From an uncultured Methylophilaceae bacterium (GTDB taxonomy: Bacteria; Pseudomonadota; Gammaproteobacteria; Burkholderiales; Methylophilaceae), in the NCBI GenBank assembly GCA_903870995.1, contig CAIQFD010000019.1:1-44665 (forward strand): 44,665 nucleotides of DNA, given 5' to 3'. The translations under genes and the position numbers were made by a program. This document shows positions 18,906 through 26,369 of the stretch, piece after piece. Within the stretch, counting starts at the first letter, position 1, and every line of letters begins with the position of its first letter. The notes below the pieces were generated by a model. That model had not been told where the DNA came from, ran no database searches, and saw only the letters and a program-made list of their open reading frames with translations.

Positions 18906-19505
18906 ATGCAAAAGTCCTTTTGTGTATTTGCCCTATTTCTTAGTATTTCTTTAGTTAGTCCTATCGGCTTTGCAGGGGCTCAGCACGAAGAGTCCCTTTC
19001 TAATAGCGTCAAATCCTTGATGCAAAAATCTGTCAGTGATAGTGCTGCACCCAAGCTTTTTTTCTCCAGTGAGGATGAGGAAAAAAAATGGCTTAACACG
19101 ATGTCTGATCGACTTAAAAATCGTATGCCAGACCAAGGGTTGCGCGAAGATTTTTTACGCACGGTGCATTACGAAGCAACTCGTGCAGGCTTAGACCCCC
19201 AGTTAGTATTGAGTTTGATTCAAGTAGAAAGCGGATTTAAGAAGTATGCAGTTTCATCCGTTGGTGCACGTGGCTTTATGCAAGTGATGCCATTTTGGGT
19301 AAGTAGCATTGGTGCGCCAGAGCATGATTTGTTTCATTTACGACTTAATTTGCGCTACGGTTGTACGATTTTAAGGCACTATTTAGACATCGAGCATGGG
19401 GATTTATACCGTGCTTTGGGGCGATATAATGGTAGTTTGGGTCAACCACAATATCCTCATGCGGTGGTCGGAACATGGCGCCGCTATTGGAGTTACACGC
19501 AGTAG
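18906..19505 (+). CDS. Secreted lytic transglycosylase (SLT domain)
   Basis: This enzyme cleaves glycan strands of peptidoglycan in the periplasm. The 199-residue protein has a signal peptide (residues 1 to about 25, ending GFAGA) and an SLT domain from about residue 83: HYEATRAGLDPQLVLSLIQVESGF with catalytic Glu 108, then SSVGARGFMQVMPFW and YNGSLGQPQYP. A GGGAGTAGGG ribosome site precedes ATG 18906. It is probably co-transcribed with proS, 16 bases upstream. No wall-binding domain is present. Confidence 0.92.
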   Translation: MQKSFCVFALFLSISLVSPIGFAGAQHEESLSNSVKSLMQKSVSDSAAPKLFFSSEDEEKKWLNTMSDRLKNRMPDQGLREDFLRTVHYEATRAGLDPQLVLSLIQVESGFKKYAVSSVGARGFMQVMPFWVSSIGAPEHDLFHLRLNLRYGCTILRHYLDIEHGDLYRALGRYNGSLGQPQYPHAVVGTWRRYWSYTQ

Positions 19506-19710
19506 GCGCTATTTTCACAGATTTTCTCGGCACTTTTTTAGTGCAAATTGTTTACACATCCCTCTTTTTCGTACTAGTATCACATTCAGCGGTTTTGATG
19601 GTGCAACAGCACTTCAACGAAATAAACGCTTTTGCACCTGTCGCTATAGCTGTTCTATTTTTTAATTTTAACTAGAAGTAAAAATAGAAGTACAACTAGA
19701 GGAGATAAGT

Positions 19711-20214
19711 ATGTCTAAAGTAACTGCACTATCTGTAAGTATCGCTTTACTTGGTGGTTTATGGGCGTATCTAGCATTAGGCCCATTAGCTGGTTCCGTT
19801 TTAGTTTGGGCTGGTTTTATCGCTTGGGGTAGTTTCTTTCATACTGGCGGTGACAACGCTGCATTACAAAAAACAATCGCAGGCATGATTTACGGTGCCG
19901 TTCTAGCTGGTGTTGCCTTGTACTTGGTTGGTTTAAATCCATTAGGTTTGGCTGCTCCAGTAGGTCCTGCAGTCTATATCGCAATCACTGTCTTTTTCCT
20001 AGTCATCGTTGCAAATATTGGCGCGCTTTCTTGTGTTCCAGCTAATGTTTATGGCTATGCTGCAACAGCTGGTTATGCCTTATCAAAAGCTGATGCTGGT
20101 AGCGTAACTGCGACTGATCTAACTAACCCAGTATTGTTAGTGGCTGTTTCAGCTGTTCTCGGTGCTGTGTTTGGAATGGTGTCAGGCAAGTTAGCTGGTG
20201 CATTAGGTAAATAA
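19711..20214 (+). CDS. DUF1097 inner-membrane protein
   Basis: The 167-residue protein is almost wholly hydrophobic with about five membrane segments. The pattern resembles DUF1097 (E. coli YcdZ type): SVLVWAGFIAWGSFFHTGG near residues 30-48 and a small-residue-rich C-terminus (GAVFGMVSGKLAGALGK). A strong ribosome site (AGAGGAGATAAG) precedes the ATG. A strong terminator follows. The transport substrate, if any, is unknown. The 205 bases upstream hold no gene I can support. Confidence 0.85.
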   Translation: MSKVTALSVSIALLGGLWAYLALGPLAGSVLVWAGFIAWGSFFHTGGDNAALQKTIAGMIYGAVLAGVALYLVGLNPLGLAAPVGPAVYIAITVFFLVIVANIGALSCVPANVYGYAATAGYALSKADAGSVTATDLTNPVLLVAVSAVLGAVFGMVSGKLAGALGK

Positions 20215-20239
20215 AAATTTAACTAGGCATTATTACTTA

Positions 20240-20273
20240 AATAATAAAACCGTCTTCGGGCGGTTTTATTATT
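20240..20273. terminator. Strong bidirectional terminator
   Basis: A perfect 13-bp stem (AATAATAAAACCG / CGGTTTTATTATT) with an 8-base loop lies between the DUF1097 gene and the convergent secreted-protein gene. A- and T-rich arms make it usable in both directions. Confidence 0.9.
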
Positions 20274-20303
20274 GGGAATTTGATCGTTAATTATTCAGCA
20301 GGC

Positions 20304-21191
20304 TCATTTTGCCAAATCCGAAACCTTAAAGCCATAGAACGTTCCAAATTCCCCCTCTGGTTCGTGATAAACAAAGAACAGTCCATTGGTATAACCTAAT
20401 CCTGCAATATGGTTTTGTGAGCGTAGTTTTAATGTGCTTGGTAATGCACTCTTAGCCACGAATTTTCCTTTAATGTCGAATACTAATACAGCTTTGTGGT
20501 CGACATCCAACACCGCAAGCTCTTCGCCTTTAATCCCTGTGTAAGCGCAGTAGTAGTCGGTAATGTCGTCAAATTGAACGCCTGCAGTTTTAAGGTCAAG
20601 TTTAATCTCTTCGATTTTTTCATCTTTGTTTAAGTCAATCACCCACACCAAGTTACTGCGGCCTTGTTTTGCAAAGTAGTGGTTTGTTTCATGATCTAGT
20701 GTTGGAATGGTTGAGGCATCGCCAAATGCCGAATTAAAGCCTGAAATGTCTTTAGAGTTTTCTGTGAGGTTGCCTTGATCATCAAGCTCTAATGAGAAAA
20801 TCCCTGTGTTTGGCGAGAAGCCCGCATTGCTTGAAATGTTGTAAGTGACGGTCTCCAATTTTTTTGTGGTTTGGTTAAAGTAAATCGAGCGATTATCGTA
20901 ACCAGGTTTTACCGATTGAAGATATTGACCCTCGGCGCTGTAAACATGAATTTGTGATTTTGAAATCGGCGCTTCTGTCTCGGATCCCATTGGCGCTAAG
21001 CCACCATCGGCCACATAATAGCGTTGATAAAAAGGCACATAAGCAATCGACATTGGTTTTGAGGTTGGTTTTTTAGCCAAAGTGATTTTGGTCACGGTTT
21101 CTGCTTCAGGCAGAATAGCCGCTTGTGTTTGATGCGCCATTAAAGGCAACAAGATAAGGCTAAAAATGGATAATGATTTTACGAGGGGCAT
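20304..21191 (-). CDS. Secreted protein of unknown function
   Basis: I do not recognise a named family. The 295-residue product has an N-terminal signal peptide (hydrophobic stretch about residues 5-17, probable cleavage after HQTQAA). Repeated short strands with aspartate/glycine turns (VYSAEGQYLQSV, FSLELDDQGNL, VWVIDLNKDEKIEEI, VLVFDIKGKFVAK) suggest an SMP-30 or NHL-type beta-propeller. It is a single gene between a terminator and queA. The propeller idea is from repeat spacing only. Confidence 0.75.
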   Translation of the reverse strand: MPLVKSLSIFSLILLPLMAHQTQAAILPEAETVTKITLAKKPTSKPMSIAYVPFYQRYYVADGGLAPMGSETEAPISKSQIHVYSAEGQYLQSVKPGYDNRSIYFNQTTKKLETVTYNISSNAGFSPNTGIFSLELDDQGNLTENSKDISGFNSAFGDASTIPTLDHETNHYFAKQGRSNLVWVIDLNKDEKIEEIKLDLKTAGVQFDDITDYYCAYTGIKGEELAVLDVDHKAVLVFDIKGKFVAKSALPSTLKLRSQNHIAGLGYTNGLFFVYHEPEGEFGTFYGFKVSDLAK

Positions 21192-21275
21192 AAACGCTTT
21201 CTTATTACGGTTAAAACATTCTTAATTAAGTAGGCACGGTTTTTCTTTAAGAGTTCCCAGTCACATCCTCAAAAC

Positions 21276-22310
21276 CTATTTATGGGTGTTGCGCTCCAGT
21301 AACATCGCGTCACCATAGCTAAAGAAACGGTACTTTTGTTGGATAGCGTGTTGGTAAGCTTTTTGGATGTTTTCTAAACCAGCAAAGGCTGACACTAACA
21401 TGAGTAAGGTGCTTTTTGGTAAATGGAAATTAGTCAGTAGCCTATCTACTACTTTGAATTTGTATCCAGGCGTAATGAAAATATCTGTTTCTCCATTCCC
21501 TGCGAGCAACTCGCCAGAACGGGCGGCACTTTCAAGCGCCCTTAGGGCGGTGGTGCCAATAGCAGTTACTTTTTTGCCTGCATTTTGCGTGGCTTTAATC
21601 AAAGTCAGCGTTTCTGTTGGAACAGAATAAAGCTCGGAGTGCATTTTATGTTCGTTGATATTGTCGACACGGACTGGTTGGAAAGTCCCTGCGCCCACGT
21701 GAAGTGTCACATAAGCAACATTAACTCCCTTAGCTTTTAAGCGATTAATCACGTCATCATCAAAATGCAGTCCAGCCGTTGGTGCGGCTACAGCACCGGG
21801 ATCTTTTGCAAAAACTGTTTGATAGCGCTCATCATCAAACTCATCTGCCGCATGGGTAATGTAAGGCGGTAAAGGGAGTGCGCCATATTCATCAAGCAGT
21901 TCTAAAATTGGGCGTGGTGAATCTATGCGAAGTAAAAAGAGGTCTTCTTGACGCGCTTCAACTTCAGCCTCAAAAGCATTGGCAAATATTAATCGGGTGC
22001 CAGGTTTTGGTGATTTGGATGCGCGAATGTGCGCCAACGCATGATGTTCATCAATAATGCGTTCAATTAAAGCTTCAATCGCCCCGCCTGACTGTTTTTG
22101 CCCAACGAGGCGTGCCTTAATCACTTTTGTATTGTTGAAAATCATTAAGTCACCGGCATCAATAAATTGGCAGATATCAATAAAGTGCTCATCGCTCATT
22201 AAGCCACTGTTTCCATTAAGCCTAAGCAGTCTGCTTGCTGAGCGCTCCTTGGTTGGAAATTGGGCAATGAGTTCTGTAGGTAAATAAAAATCGAATTCAG
22301 TAGTTCGCAT
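21276..22310 (-). CDS. queA: S-adenosylmethionine:tRNA ribosyltransferase-isomerase
   Basis: QueA transfers the ribosyl part of SAM to 7-aminomethyl-7-deazaguanine in tRNA during queuosine synthesis. The 344-residue product begins [19 protein letters not shown] and contains [43 protein letters not shown] and the C-terminal [23 protein letters not shown], all diagnostic. Its 5' end faces the tRNA-Leu gene 35 bases away, which is transcribed divergently. tgt, often next to queA, is not here. Confidence 0.97.
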   Translation of the reverse strand: MRTTEFDFYLPTELIAQFPTKERSASRLLRLNGNSGLMSDEHFIDICQFIDAGDLMIFNNTKVIKARLVGQKQSGGAIEALIERIIDEHHALAHIRASKSPKPGTRLIFANAFEAEVEARQEDLFLLRIDSPRPILELLDEYGALPLPPYITHAADEFDDERYQTVFAKDPGAVAAPTAGLHFDDDVINRLKAKGVNVAYVTLHVGAGTFQPVRVDNINEHKMHSELYSVPTETLTLIKATQNAGKKVTAIGTTALRALESAARSGELLAGNGETDIFITPGYKFKVVDRLLTNFHLPKSTLLMLVSAFAGLENIQKAYQHAIQQKYRFFSYGDAMLLERNTHK

Positions 22311-22345
22311 AAACGCCAGTGTTTGTTATAATCTCGTTTTTCGCT

Positions 22346-22432
22346 GCCGGGGTGGCGGAATTGGTAGACGCACTGGACTCAAAATCCAGCGAGGGCAACT
22401 TCATGGGGGTTCGATTCCCCCCCCCGGCACCA
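22346..22432 (+). tRNA. tRNA-Leu (anticodon CAA)
   Basis: This 87-base gene has acceptor stem GCCGGGG pairing CCCCGGC, discriminator A and an encoded CCA. The anticodon stem CTGGA/TCCAG encloses loop CTCAAAA, giving anticodon CAA, which reads UUG. A long variable arm (GAGGGCAACTTC) marks it as class II. It is the only intact copy in the window; its 3' end from the anticodon loop onward is repeated further right, so it is the likely integration site of the accessory region. Confidence 0.97.
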
Positions 22433-22550
22433 AGTAAATTAAGAGCTTACCGATTGGTAGGCTTTTTTTACGTCTATTTGTGTGGGTATTTTACGCCATA
22501 CACATCACTCAGCACTAATTAGAGCATTTTACCTGAATATCTCGGCGGGG
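22378..22550 (+). repeat. att-like repeat, reference copy (tRNA-Leu 3' end plus flank)
   Basis: This is the left copy of the tRNA-derived repeat. Its first 71 bases (22378-22448, anticodon loop to just past CCA) are identical to 41960-42030. The similarity continues with gaps to about 22550, including the stretch GTGTGGGTATTTTACGCCAT. Degenerate copies lie at about 35351 and 44096. This pattern is expected of an attachment site duplicated by tRNA-targeted integration. Confidence 0.85.
22444..22469 (+). terminator. tRNA-Leu terminator
   Basis: An 8-bp stem (AGCTTACC / GGTAGGCT, one G-U pair) with loop GATT is followed by seven T residues, just after the tRNA. It lies inside the duplicated att-like repeat; the copies to the right have lost the pairing. 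Confidence 0.8.
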
Positions 22551-22585
22551 AATTCCCTGCTTTCGATTAATGCTAATATCTTGGC

Positions 22586-23137
22586 ATGACCAACCTAAAT
22601 CAAGTCCCTGCTAATTTACCCGTGCCTATCGATGATGGTCTTGCAGATCATTTAATAGGGATGAAATTGCCTAGTGTTAGCCTAGTAGCAACTAACGGCA
22701 TTAAGATTGATTTAAGCCAAGTTCAAGGCCATTTTGTTGTTTACTGCTATCCAAGAACAGGCACGCCAAATACATCACTGCCAGAAGGTTGGGATCAAAT
22801 TCCAGGGGCAAGAGGATGTACTCCACAAAGCTGTGCTTATCGAGATCATTACCAAGAGCTAAAACTATTAGGTGCTGAGGTGTTTGGATTGAGTGTGCAA
22901 ACAACTGAATATCAAATTGAGATGGTTAATAGGTTGCATCTGCCATTCCCAGTATTAAGCGATCAGCACTTTGAATTTCAGCGAGCACTTAATCTGCCTA
23001 CGTTTGAAGTTGCTGGAATGACTTTGTTAAAACGCTTAACTTTGATTGTTACAGATGGTGTGGTGGTGGCAGTTCACTATCCTGTATTTCCTAGCGATAG
23101 CGATCCTACTTGGGTGATGGATAAGTTAAACAGTTAA
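22586..23137 (+). CDS. Peroxiredoxin, PrxQ/BCP type
   Basis: This is a thiol peroxidase that reduces hydroperoxides. The 183-residue protein has a thioredoxin-like fold pattern (HFVVYCYPRTGTPN) and the motif GCTPQSCAYRD, with peroxidatic Cys 78 and a second cysteine at 83. That C-x4-C spacing is typical of the atypical 2-Cys PrxQ/BCP group. Arg 86 is the expected partner. VFGLSVQTTEYQ and LPFPVLSDQHFEF follow. It is the first gene after the tRNA and sits alone, with no reductase gene beside it. Confidence 0.9.
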   Translation: MTNLNQVPANLPVPIDDGLADHLIGMKLPSVSLVATNGIKIDLSQVQGHFVVYCYPRTGTPNTSLPEGWDQIPGARGCTPQSCAYRDHYQELKLLGAEVFGLSVQTTEYQIEMVNRLHLPFPVLSDQHFEFQRALNLPTFEVAGMTLLKRLTLIVTDGVVVAVHYPVFPSDSDPTWVMDKLNS

Positions 23138-23165
23138 AAGTCTTTTAAAACGGCTTTAACAAAAA

Positions 23166-23186
23166 AGCCCACTTCTTGGGTGGGCT
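23166..23186 (-). terminator. Terminator hairpin between peroxiredoxin and gene fragment
   Basis: Stem AGCCCAC / GTGGGCT with a 7-base loop. On the minus strand it is followed by TTTTTT, so it best serves the minus-strand fragment ending at 23208. It may also stop the peroxiredoxin transcript. Confidence 0.75.
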
Positions 23187-23207
23187 AGTGTCAAAAGTAT
23201 TTACGGT

Positions 23208-23480
23208 CTATTTTCGTCGAACACCAATTTTAGGATTCTTCTCATTATAGTTGTAACCACCCCAATACTCTTCATCATTGTAACTTGATACAACTATTGA
23301 GCTATGTATTTCACTTAGAGCTGCTTTTAACCAGTTTGAATTAATGTGACTTCTGGCAGCGTTTAAATGCTCCATTTCCCATGGAGGTGCTTTTCCGAAG
23401 TTTTCTATAAGTATTTCTTCTACTTCGGTGATGAGTTCAGTTAGTTTATTTTTGTGACCTTCGTAAGTAACTGTAATGGT
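23208..23480 (-). pseudogene. 5'-truncated gene fragment of unknown family
   Basis: An open frame of 90 codons runs on the minus strand from 23480 to a TAG at 23210-23208 and has no proper start near its 5' end. The sequence looks coding (KLTELITEVEEILIENFGK, WEMEHLNAARSHINSNW, EEYWGGYNYNEKNP) and is followed by a terminator. The frame begins within a 14-base sequence (CTGTAATGGTCTAA, 23471-23484) that is also found at the end of the IS3-type element at 44525. An insertion sequence may therefore have cut off the 5' part and later been lost. I do not recognise the family. Confidence 0.55.
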
Positions 23481-23503
23481 CTAAAGAGCTATATGAATCC
23501 AAC

Positions 23504-23740
23504 ATGCAGGATGAGCCTGAAGTCTTAGCGTCATGGATCAAATACTACAATCCAATGACTAAGCAGAAGCACTTTGTTGATGGCATTTGTGTTTACTCAG
23601 GGATCAAGCAGCAGGTTTTAATCATCATCAATGACCCAGAGCAAGGGGTAGTAGAGGAGTGGACTTTGCCTACTAAGATCTGCACCAAGCAGGGCGATAA
23701 CAAGCCCATCTTTATCGCAACCAACTTTGACCTAATTTAA
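23504..23740 (+). CDS. Small hypothetical protein, possibly 5'-truncated
   Basis: The 78-residue product (MQDEPEVLASWIKYYNPM...) has no recognised domain, signal peptide or membrane segment. Its frame stays open upstream to the putative IS scar at 23474, so it could also be a remnant. The last eight codons and the following ~100 bases are repeated at 41695. A perfect hairpin follows the stop codon. I cannot propose a function. Confidence 0.45.
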   Translation: MQDEPEVLASWIKYYNPMTKQKHFVDGICVYSGIKQQVLIIINDPEQGVVEEWTLPTKICTKQGDNKPIFIATNFDLI

Positions 23741-23838
23741 CGCACTAGCGCAGGTTAATAATAAAAGCTGCTACATGTGTAGCAGCTTTGTCATGATCAC
23801 CTGTTTAAGGCGGTTTAATGTTGGCGATAGACGCGTTC
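23714..23838 (+). repeat. Duplicated module, left copy
   Basis: The first 47 bases (23714-23760) are identical to 41695-41741, and similarity continues through a hairpin to about 23838, ending at GTTGGCGATAGA. The copy starts within the last codons of the small gene before it. The partner copy lies close to the att-like repeat at 41960, so the module marks both ends of the same ~18-kb stretch. Confidence 0.8.
23764..23789 (+). terminator. Perfect hairpin after the small hypothetical gene
   Basis: Arms AAAGCTGCTACA and TGTAGCAGCTTT are fully complementary around a TG centre. The right arm ends in TTT. It probably terminates the 23504-23740 gene. The right copy at 41735-41760 keeps the stem base (GCTGCT / AGCAGC) but differs in the loop. 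Confidence 0.7.
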
Positions 23839-23846
23839 CTTATCTA

Positions 23847-23899
23847 AAATGTCGGGAATCCCGACGTTTCTCAAATTGAACGTCAAAAGTTTTTACGGT
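23847..23899. repeat. Palindromic intergenic element A
   Basis: A near-perfect dyad (core GTCGGGA-A-TCCCGAC, 23851-23865) is followed by CGTCAAAAGTTTTTACGG at 23881. The dyad and the second motif recur together, in the other order and strand, at about 33829 and 33107. See the separate finding for the family. Confidence 0.65.
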
Positions 23900-23921
23900 T
23901 GAAAAGGCGCGGATCCAAGGC

Positions 23922-24020
23922 ATGAAGAATCAAGTTAAGACAACACAGAAGGCGATTAAGGCCGAGAAAGCCCGTCAGAAGATCAAGGCTGGGCAACAGC
24001 AGTTGGCTAGAATCGGTTAG
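23922..24020 (+). pseudogene. Short Lys/Gln-rich ORF, probable mobile-element remnant
   Basis: A 32-codon frame (MKNQVKTTQKAIKAEKARQK...) rich in Lys, Ala and Gln looks like a helical/coiled-coil fragment. The frame is open upstream without a ribosome site. It lies directly before the integrase remnant and resembles debris of a mobile element. I cannot name the parent gene. Confidence 0.3.
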
Positions 24021-24045
24021 ATGCTTAATATTAGAAAAACAATAA

Positions 24046-24180
24046 CCCACTACAACAGTATTGCTAGATCGCCAGCTAATTATATATAAGCGTGAGCACA
24101 GCAATGTTTGGCAATGTCGTTTTCAGGTTGATGGCAAATGGCAGCGCACTAGCACAGACCAAACAGATAAAGATAAGTAG
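24046..24180 (+). pseudogene. Tyrosine integrase remnant (N-terminal arm-binding piece)
   Basis: A short open frame without a proper start encodes IYKREHSNVWQCRFQVDG followed by KWQRTSTDQTDKDK and a TAG. This is the pattern at the N-terminus of many phage/island tyrosine integrases (Y-K-R, W-x-C-R-F, V-D-G-K, R-x-S-T, T-D). All of the catalytic domain is missing. It sits about 1.7 kb from the tRNA-Leu gene, inside the region bounded by tRNA-derived repeats, so it is probably what is left of the enzyme that installed the first segment. Confidence 0.6.
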
Positions 24181-24208
24181 GGCGCTCTTTGTAGAGCCCG
24201 TTTTTTTC
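24180..24208 (+). terminator. Terminator after the integrase remnant
   Basis: A stem with one bulge (GGGCGCTCT / AGAGCCC, loop TTGT) is followed by seven T residues, starting right at the TAG of the remnant. Confidence 0.65.
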
Positions 24209-24250
24209 TTTAAAGCAAAGTCATTTAAAACGACAATCTATAAACATTAA

Positions 24251-24272
24251 GAAAGCGCCCGAAGGCGCTTTC
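24251..24272 (-). terminator. Terminator of the Skp/OmpH gene
   Basis: A perfect 9-bp stem GAAAGCGCC / GGCGCTTTC with loop CGAA lies 20 bases beyond the stop of the minus-strand skp-like gene. A near-identical hairpin follows the next gene upstream (24894-24913). Confidence 0.8.
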
Positions 24273-24292
24273 TTTGTTTTGAACAACAAGAA

Positions 24293-24787
24293 TTACTTGC
24301 CGATTGCTGAAATAACCTTATCGGTAATATTAACTTTCTTGCTTGTGAACGCTGCGCCATTATACAAAATCAGGTCATAGCCTTCAGTCTGAGCAATTGA
24401 ATCAATCACTTTGTTAATTTGGTCCTGAAATTTCTTCATTTCCTCATTTTTTCTGAGTGTTGCATCCTCATTCAATTCACGTTGTTTTCTCTCAAGCTCT
24501 ATTGAAAGATCTGAAATCTCTTTCGATTTTGTCTTTAAATCAGCTTCAGATAAGTTTTTACCATCTTTATCTAAGTAGCTTTGTTTATCACTGATTTTCT
24601 TTTTAGATTGCTCAATTTGTGAAATGCGAGATGCAAATTCGGATTGTAATTTCTTGCCAATCTCTAAAGCAGGTTGCGATTGCATAATTTGATTCAATTC
24701 AACGTAGCCAATTTTTAGCTCCGCTGATGCATTAAAAGAAATTAGTAGGGTAGCTGCTACCAGAACTAATTTAATGAGTTCTTTCAT
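24293..24787 (-). CDS. OmpH/Skp family periplasmic chaperone
   Basis: Skp holds unfolded outer-membrane proteins in the periplasm. I choose ATG 24787 (MKELIKLVL) because a GAGG ribosome site sits 5 bases before it and would overlap the GTG two codons upstream. The 164-residue protein has a signal peptide ending NASA, the motif KIGYVELNQIMQSQPA at the start of the mature part, a long charged coiled coil (about residues 45-120) and a C-terminal DLILYNGAAFTSKKVNITDKV, all typical. It is an orphan copy, not next to bamA/lpxD, so it is probably an extra paralog carried by the accessory region. Confidence 0.9.
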   Translation of the reverse strand: MKELIKLVLVAATLLISFNASAELKIGYVELNQIMQSQPALEIGKKLQSEFASRISQIEQSKKKISDKQSYLDKDGKNLSEADLKTKSKEISDLSIELERKQRELNEDATLRKNEEMKKFQDQINKVIDSIAQTEGYDLILYNGAAFTSKKVNITDKVISAIGK

Positions 24788-24893
24788 TTTCACCTCAAAA
24801 TTTAAATGGATTTTTAGTGCTGTATCGCAACTTACTCTAAGCCAGTAACAATCTATATAAGATATAGTCGTTCTGGCCTTAGTTACAATCTAA

Positions 24894-24913
24894 AAAGCGC
24901 CCGTAGGCGCTTT
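24894..24913 (-). terminator. Terminator of the small Lys/Ala-rich gene
   Basis: Stem AAAGCGCC / GGCGCTTT with loop CGTA; on the minus strand it ends in a TTTTT run. It lies about 20 bases beyond the stop of the gene ending at 24935. Confidence 0.8.
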
Positions 24914-24934
24914 CTATGTTCCGACTAACAACTA

Positions 24935-25153
24935 TTACTTGGCTGATACTTCTTTAGCATCTTCCTTCTTGTCTTCTTTAGCTTCTTTTTTGTGCGCTTG
25001 TTTCTTAGCGTGAGCTGCTTTGGCGTGCTTAGCTTTATTTGGCACAGCTTTAGCCGCTGTTTCTGTTGGGGCTACTGGCTCGTCTGCTGCTAGCGCTGAA
25101 AAAGTTACTGCTGAAAAAATACCTGCCATTAAAACTGCTAATAATTTACTCAT
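24935..25153 (-). CDS. Small secreted Lys/Ala-rich protein
   Basis: The 72-residue product has a clear signal peptide (MSKLLAVLMAGIFSAVTFSALA) and a mature part made almost only of Lys, Ala, Glu and His (repeats such as AKHAKAAHAKKQAHKKEAK). A strong ribosome site (AAGGAGC) precedes the ATG. Such short basic secreted proteins are common but poorly understood; some are annotated as acid-shock-like. I infer only that it is exported to the periplasm. Confidence 0.8.
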   Translation of the reverse strand: MSKLLAVLMAGIFSAVTFSALAADEPVAPTETAAKAVPNKAKHAKAAHAKKQAHKKEAKEDKKEDAKEVSAK

Positions 25154-25427
25154 TTATTGCTCCTTTTATTAAAAATGACACTGCTTGGGTATAGTAACGA
25201 ATCAGCAATGGATTGGGTTGACATTAATCAATCACCCCACACTTTAGTCAATACCACCAAAAATTCTTCACACTTTCGTTGACGGTGAAGGACAATCAAC
25301 ATTATCAAATGTCTACTGAAATTGGTGAAGTCCACTTAATGTTTTCGATGACAATTTCGATATGCTAGATTAATTGACTGACTTAGTCTGGGTTAGAATC
25401 TTCAGACTAAATCAGGAAACAAAAAAA

Positions 25428-25778
25428 CTACTTAGTCTCGTTAACTATTGCACCTTCATCTTTCGTTTTATGTTTCCACTCTTTTTGATGTTCATGACGA
25501 TGCTCCCGCATTTTTTCATGAAAATCCTTGCGTTCAGCAGCATCAATGAAACCGTCCCCGTTGGCATCCATTTTCTTAAACATTTCTTCACCGCGTTTTT
25601 CATGCGCAATACGAAACTCTTCGTAGCTAATTTTTCCGTCTTTGTTAGTGTCAGCTTGCTCAAATGCTTCACGCATTCTATCTTCTTTATGAGCATCATT
25701 GCCTTCATGGGCATACGTATTTGAACAACCAAAAACAGCTAAAAAGGATACTGCTGATAATAAATATTTCATGTTCAT
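25428..25778 (-). CDS. EF-hand lipoprotein
   Basis: The 116-residue product starts MNMKYLLSAVSFLAVFGCS, a lipoprotein signal with Cys 18 as lipidation site. Two EF-hand loops follow: DTNKDGKISYEE (about residues 43-54) and DANGDGFIDAAE (about 71-82), both with the acidic calcium ligands in place. The tail is rich in His, Lys and Glu. An AGGA ribosome site precedes ATG 25778. It is the last gene of a four-gene minus-strand run with gaps of 17-31 bases. Calcium sensing or buffering at the membrane is plausible. Confidence 0.85.
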   Translation of the reverse strand: MNMKYLLSAVSFLAVFGCSNTYAHEGNDAHKEDRMREAFEQADTNKDGKISYEEFRIAHEKRGEEMFKKMDANGDGFIDAAERKDFHEKMREHRHEHQKEWKHKTKDEGAIVNETK

Positions 25779-25809
25779 GGTAATTTTCCTAAATAAAATT
25801 AATTAAAAA

Positions 25810-26346
25810 TTATTGCTGTGGCTGAGCAGGTGTTGCTGGGACTTTTTGCCAATCCACCGAGCAATTAGGCACGTAAGGGTAGTACCCTGCAGGATTGCTG
25901 CAGTAGTACCAGAACTGCGCCTGCGGAGAAGATTGCGTTGGCGGCGCAGCTTGCACCGGCGGAGGCGTTTGCTCTACGTAGACCGGTGGTTGTGGTGTCT
26001 GGACGATGACAACCGGTGGCTGGTAAGGATCAGGGTACGGATAAACAGGTACGCTATAGGCATACCATACACCGCCGGCAAACCACCACCATGCGTTACG
26101 ACCATCGTGATAGCCGTGATACCAACGACCACCCCTCCAGATATCGATATCACGCTCATGAAAGCGGCTCATGTCGCCGCGCCAGCCCTCTCGATAGTCA
26201 TGACCGCGCATTTCGCGGTCACGAAACTCATGACCGCGTTCTTCATGATCTCGATTACCCCGAAAATGTTCTTCAGCGTAAGATGTTGTCTGCATTGCTG
26301 TCGCCAAGATCAATATTAGCAATTTACTTAATGTTCTAATTTGCAT
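25810..26346 (-). CDS. Secreted His/Arg-rich protein with C-terminal WYYC module
   Basis: I choose ATG 26346 (MQIRTLSK), because the GAGAGG ribosome site directly abuts the ATG at 26352. The 178-residue product has a signal peptide ending TTSYA, then an Arg/Asp/His-rich stretch (about 25-65), an aromatic segment (NAWWWFAGGVWYAY), a Pro-rich linker (about 100-143), and a final module FWYYC...GYYPYV..C...W..VP with two cysteines 13 apart. The last module is shared with the product of 26948-27328. The family is uncharacterised; an outer-membrane or periplasmic location is inferred. Confidence 0.78.
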   Translation of the reverse strand: MQIRTLSKLLILILATAMQTTSYAEEHFRGNRDHEERGHEFRDREMRGHDYREGWRGDMSRFHERDIDIWRGGRWYHGYHDGRNAWWWFAGGVWYAYSVPVYPYPDPYQPPVVIVQTPQPPVYVEQTPPPVQAAPPTQSSPQAQFWYYCSNPAGYYPYVPNCSVDWQKVPATPAQPQQ

Positions 26347-26369
26347 ATACATCCTCTCAATCCAATGAA

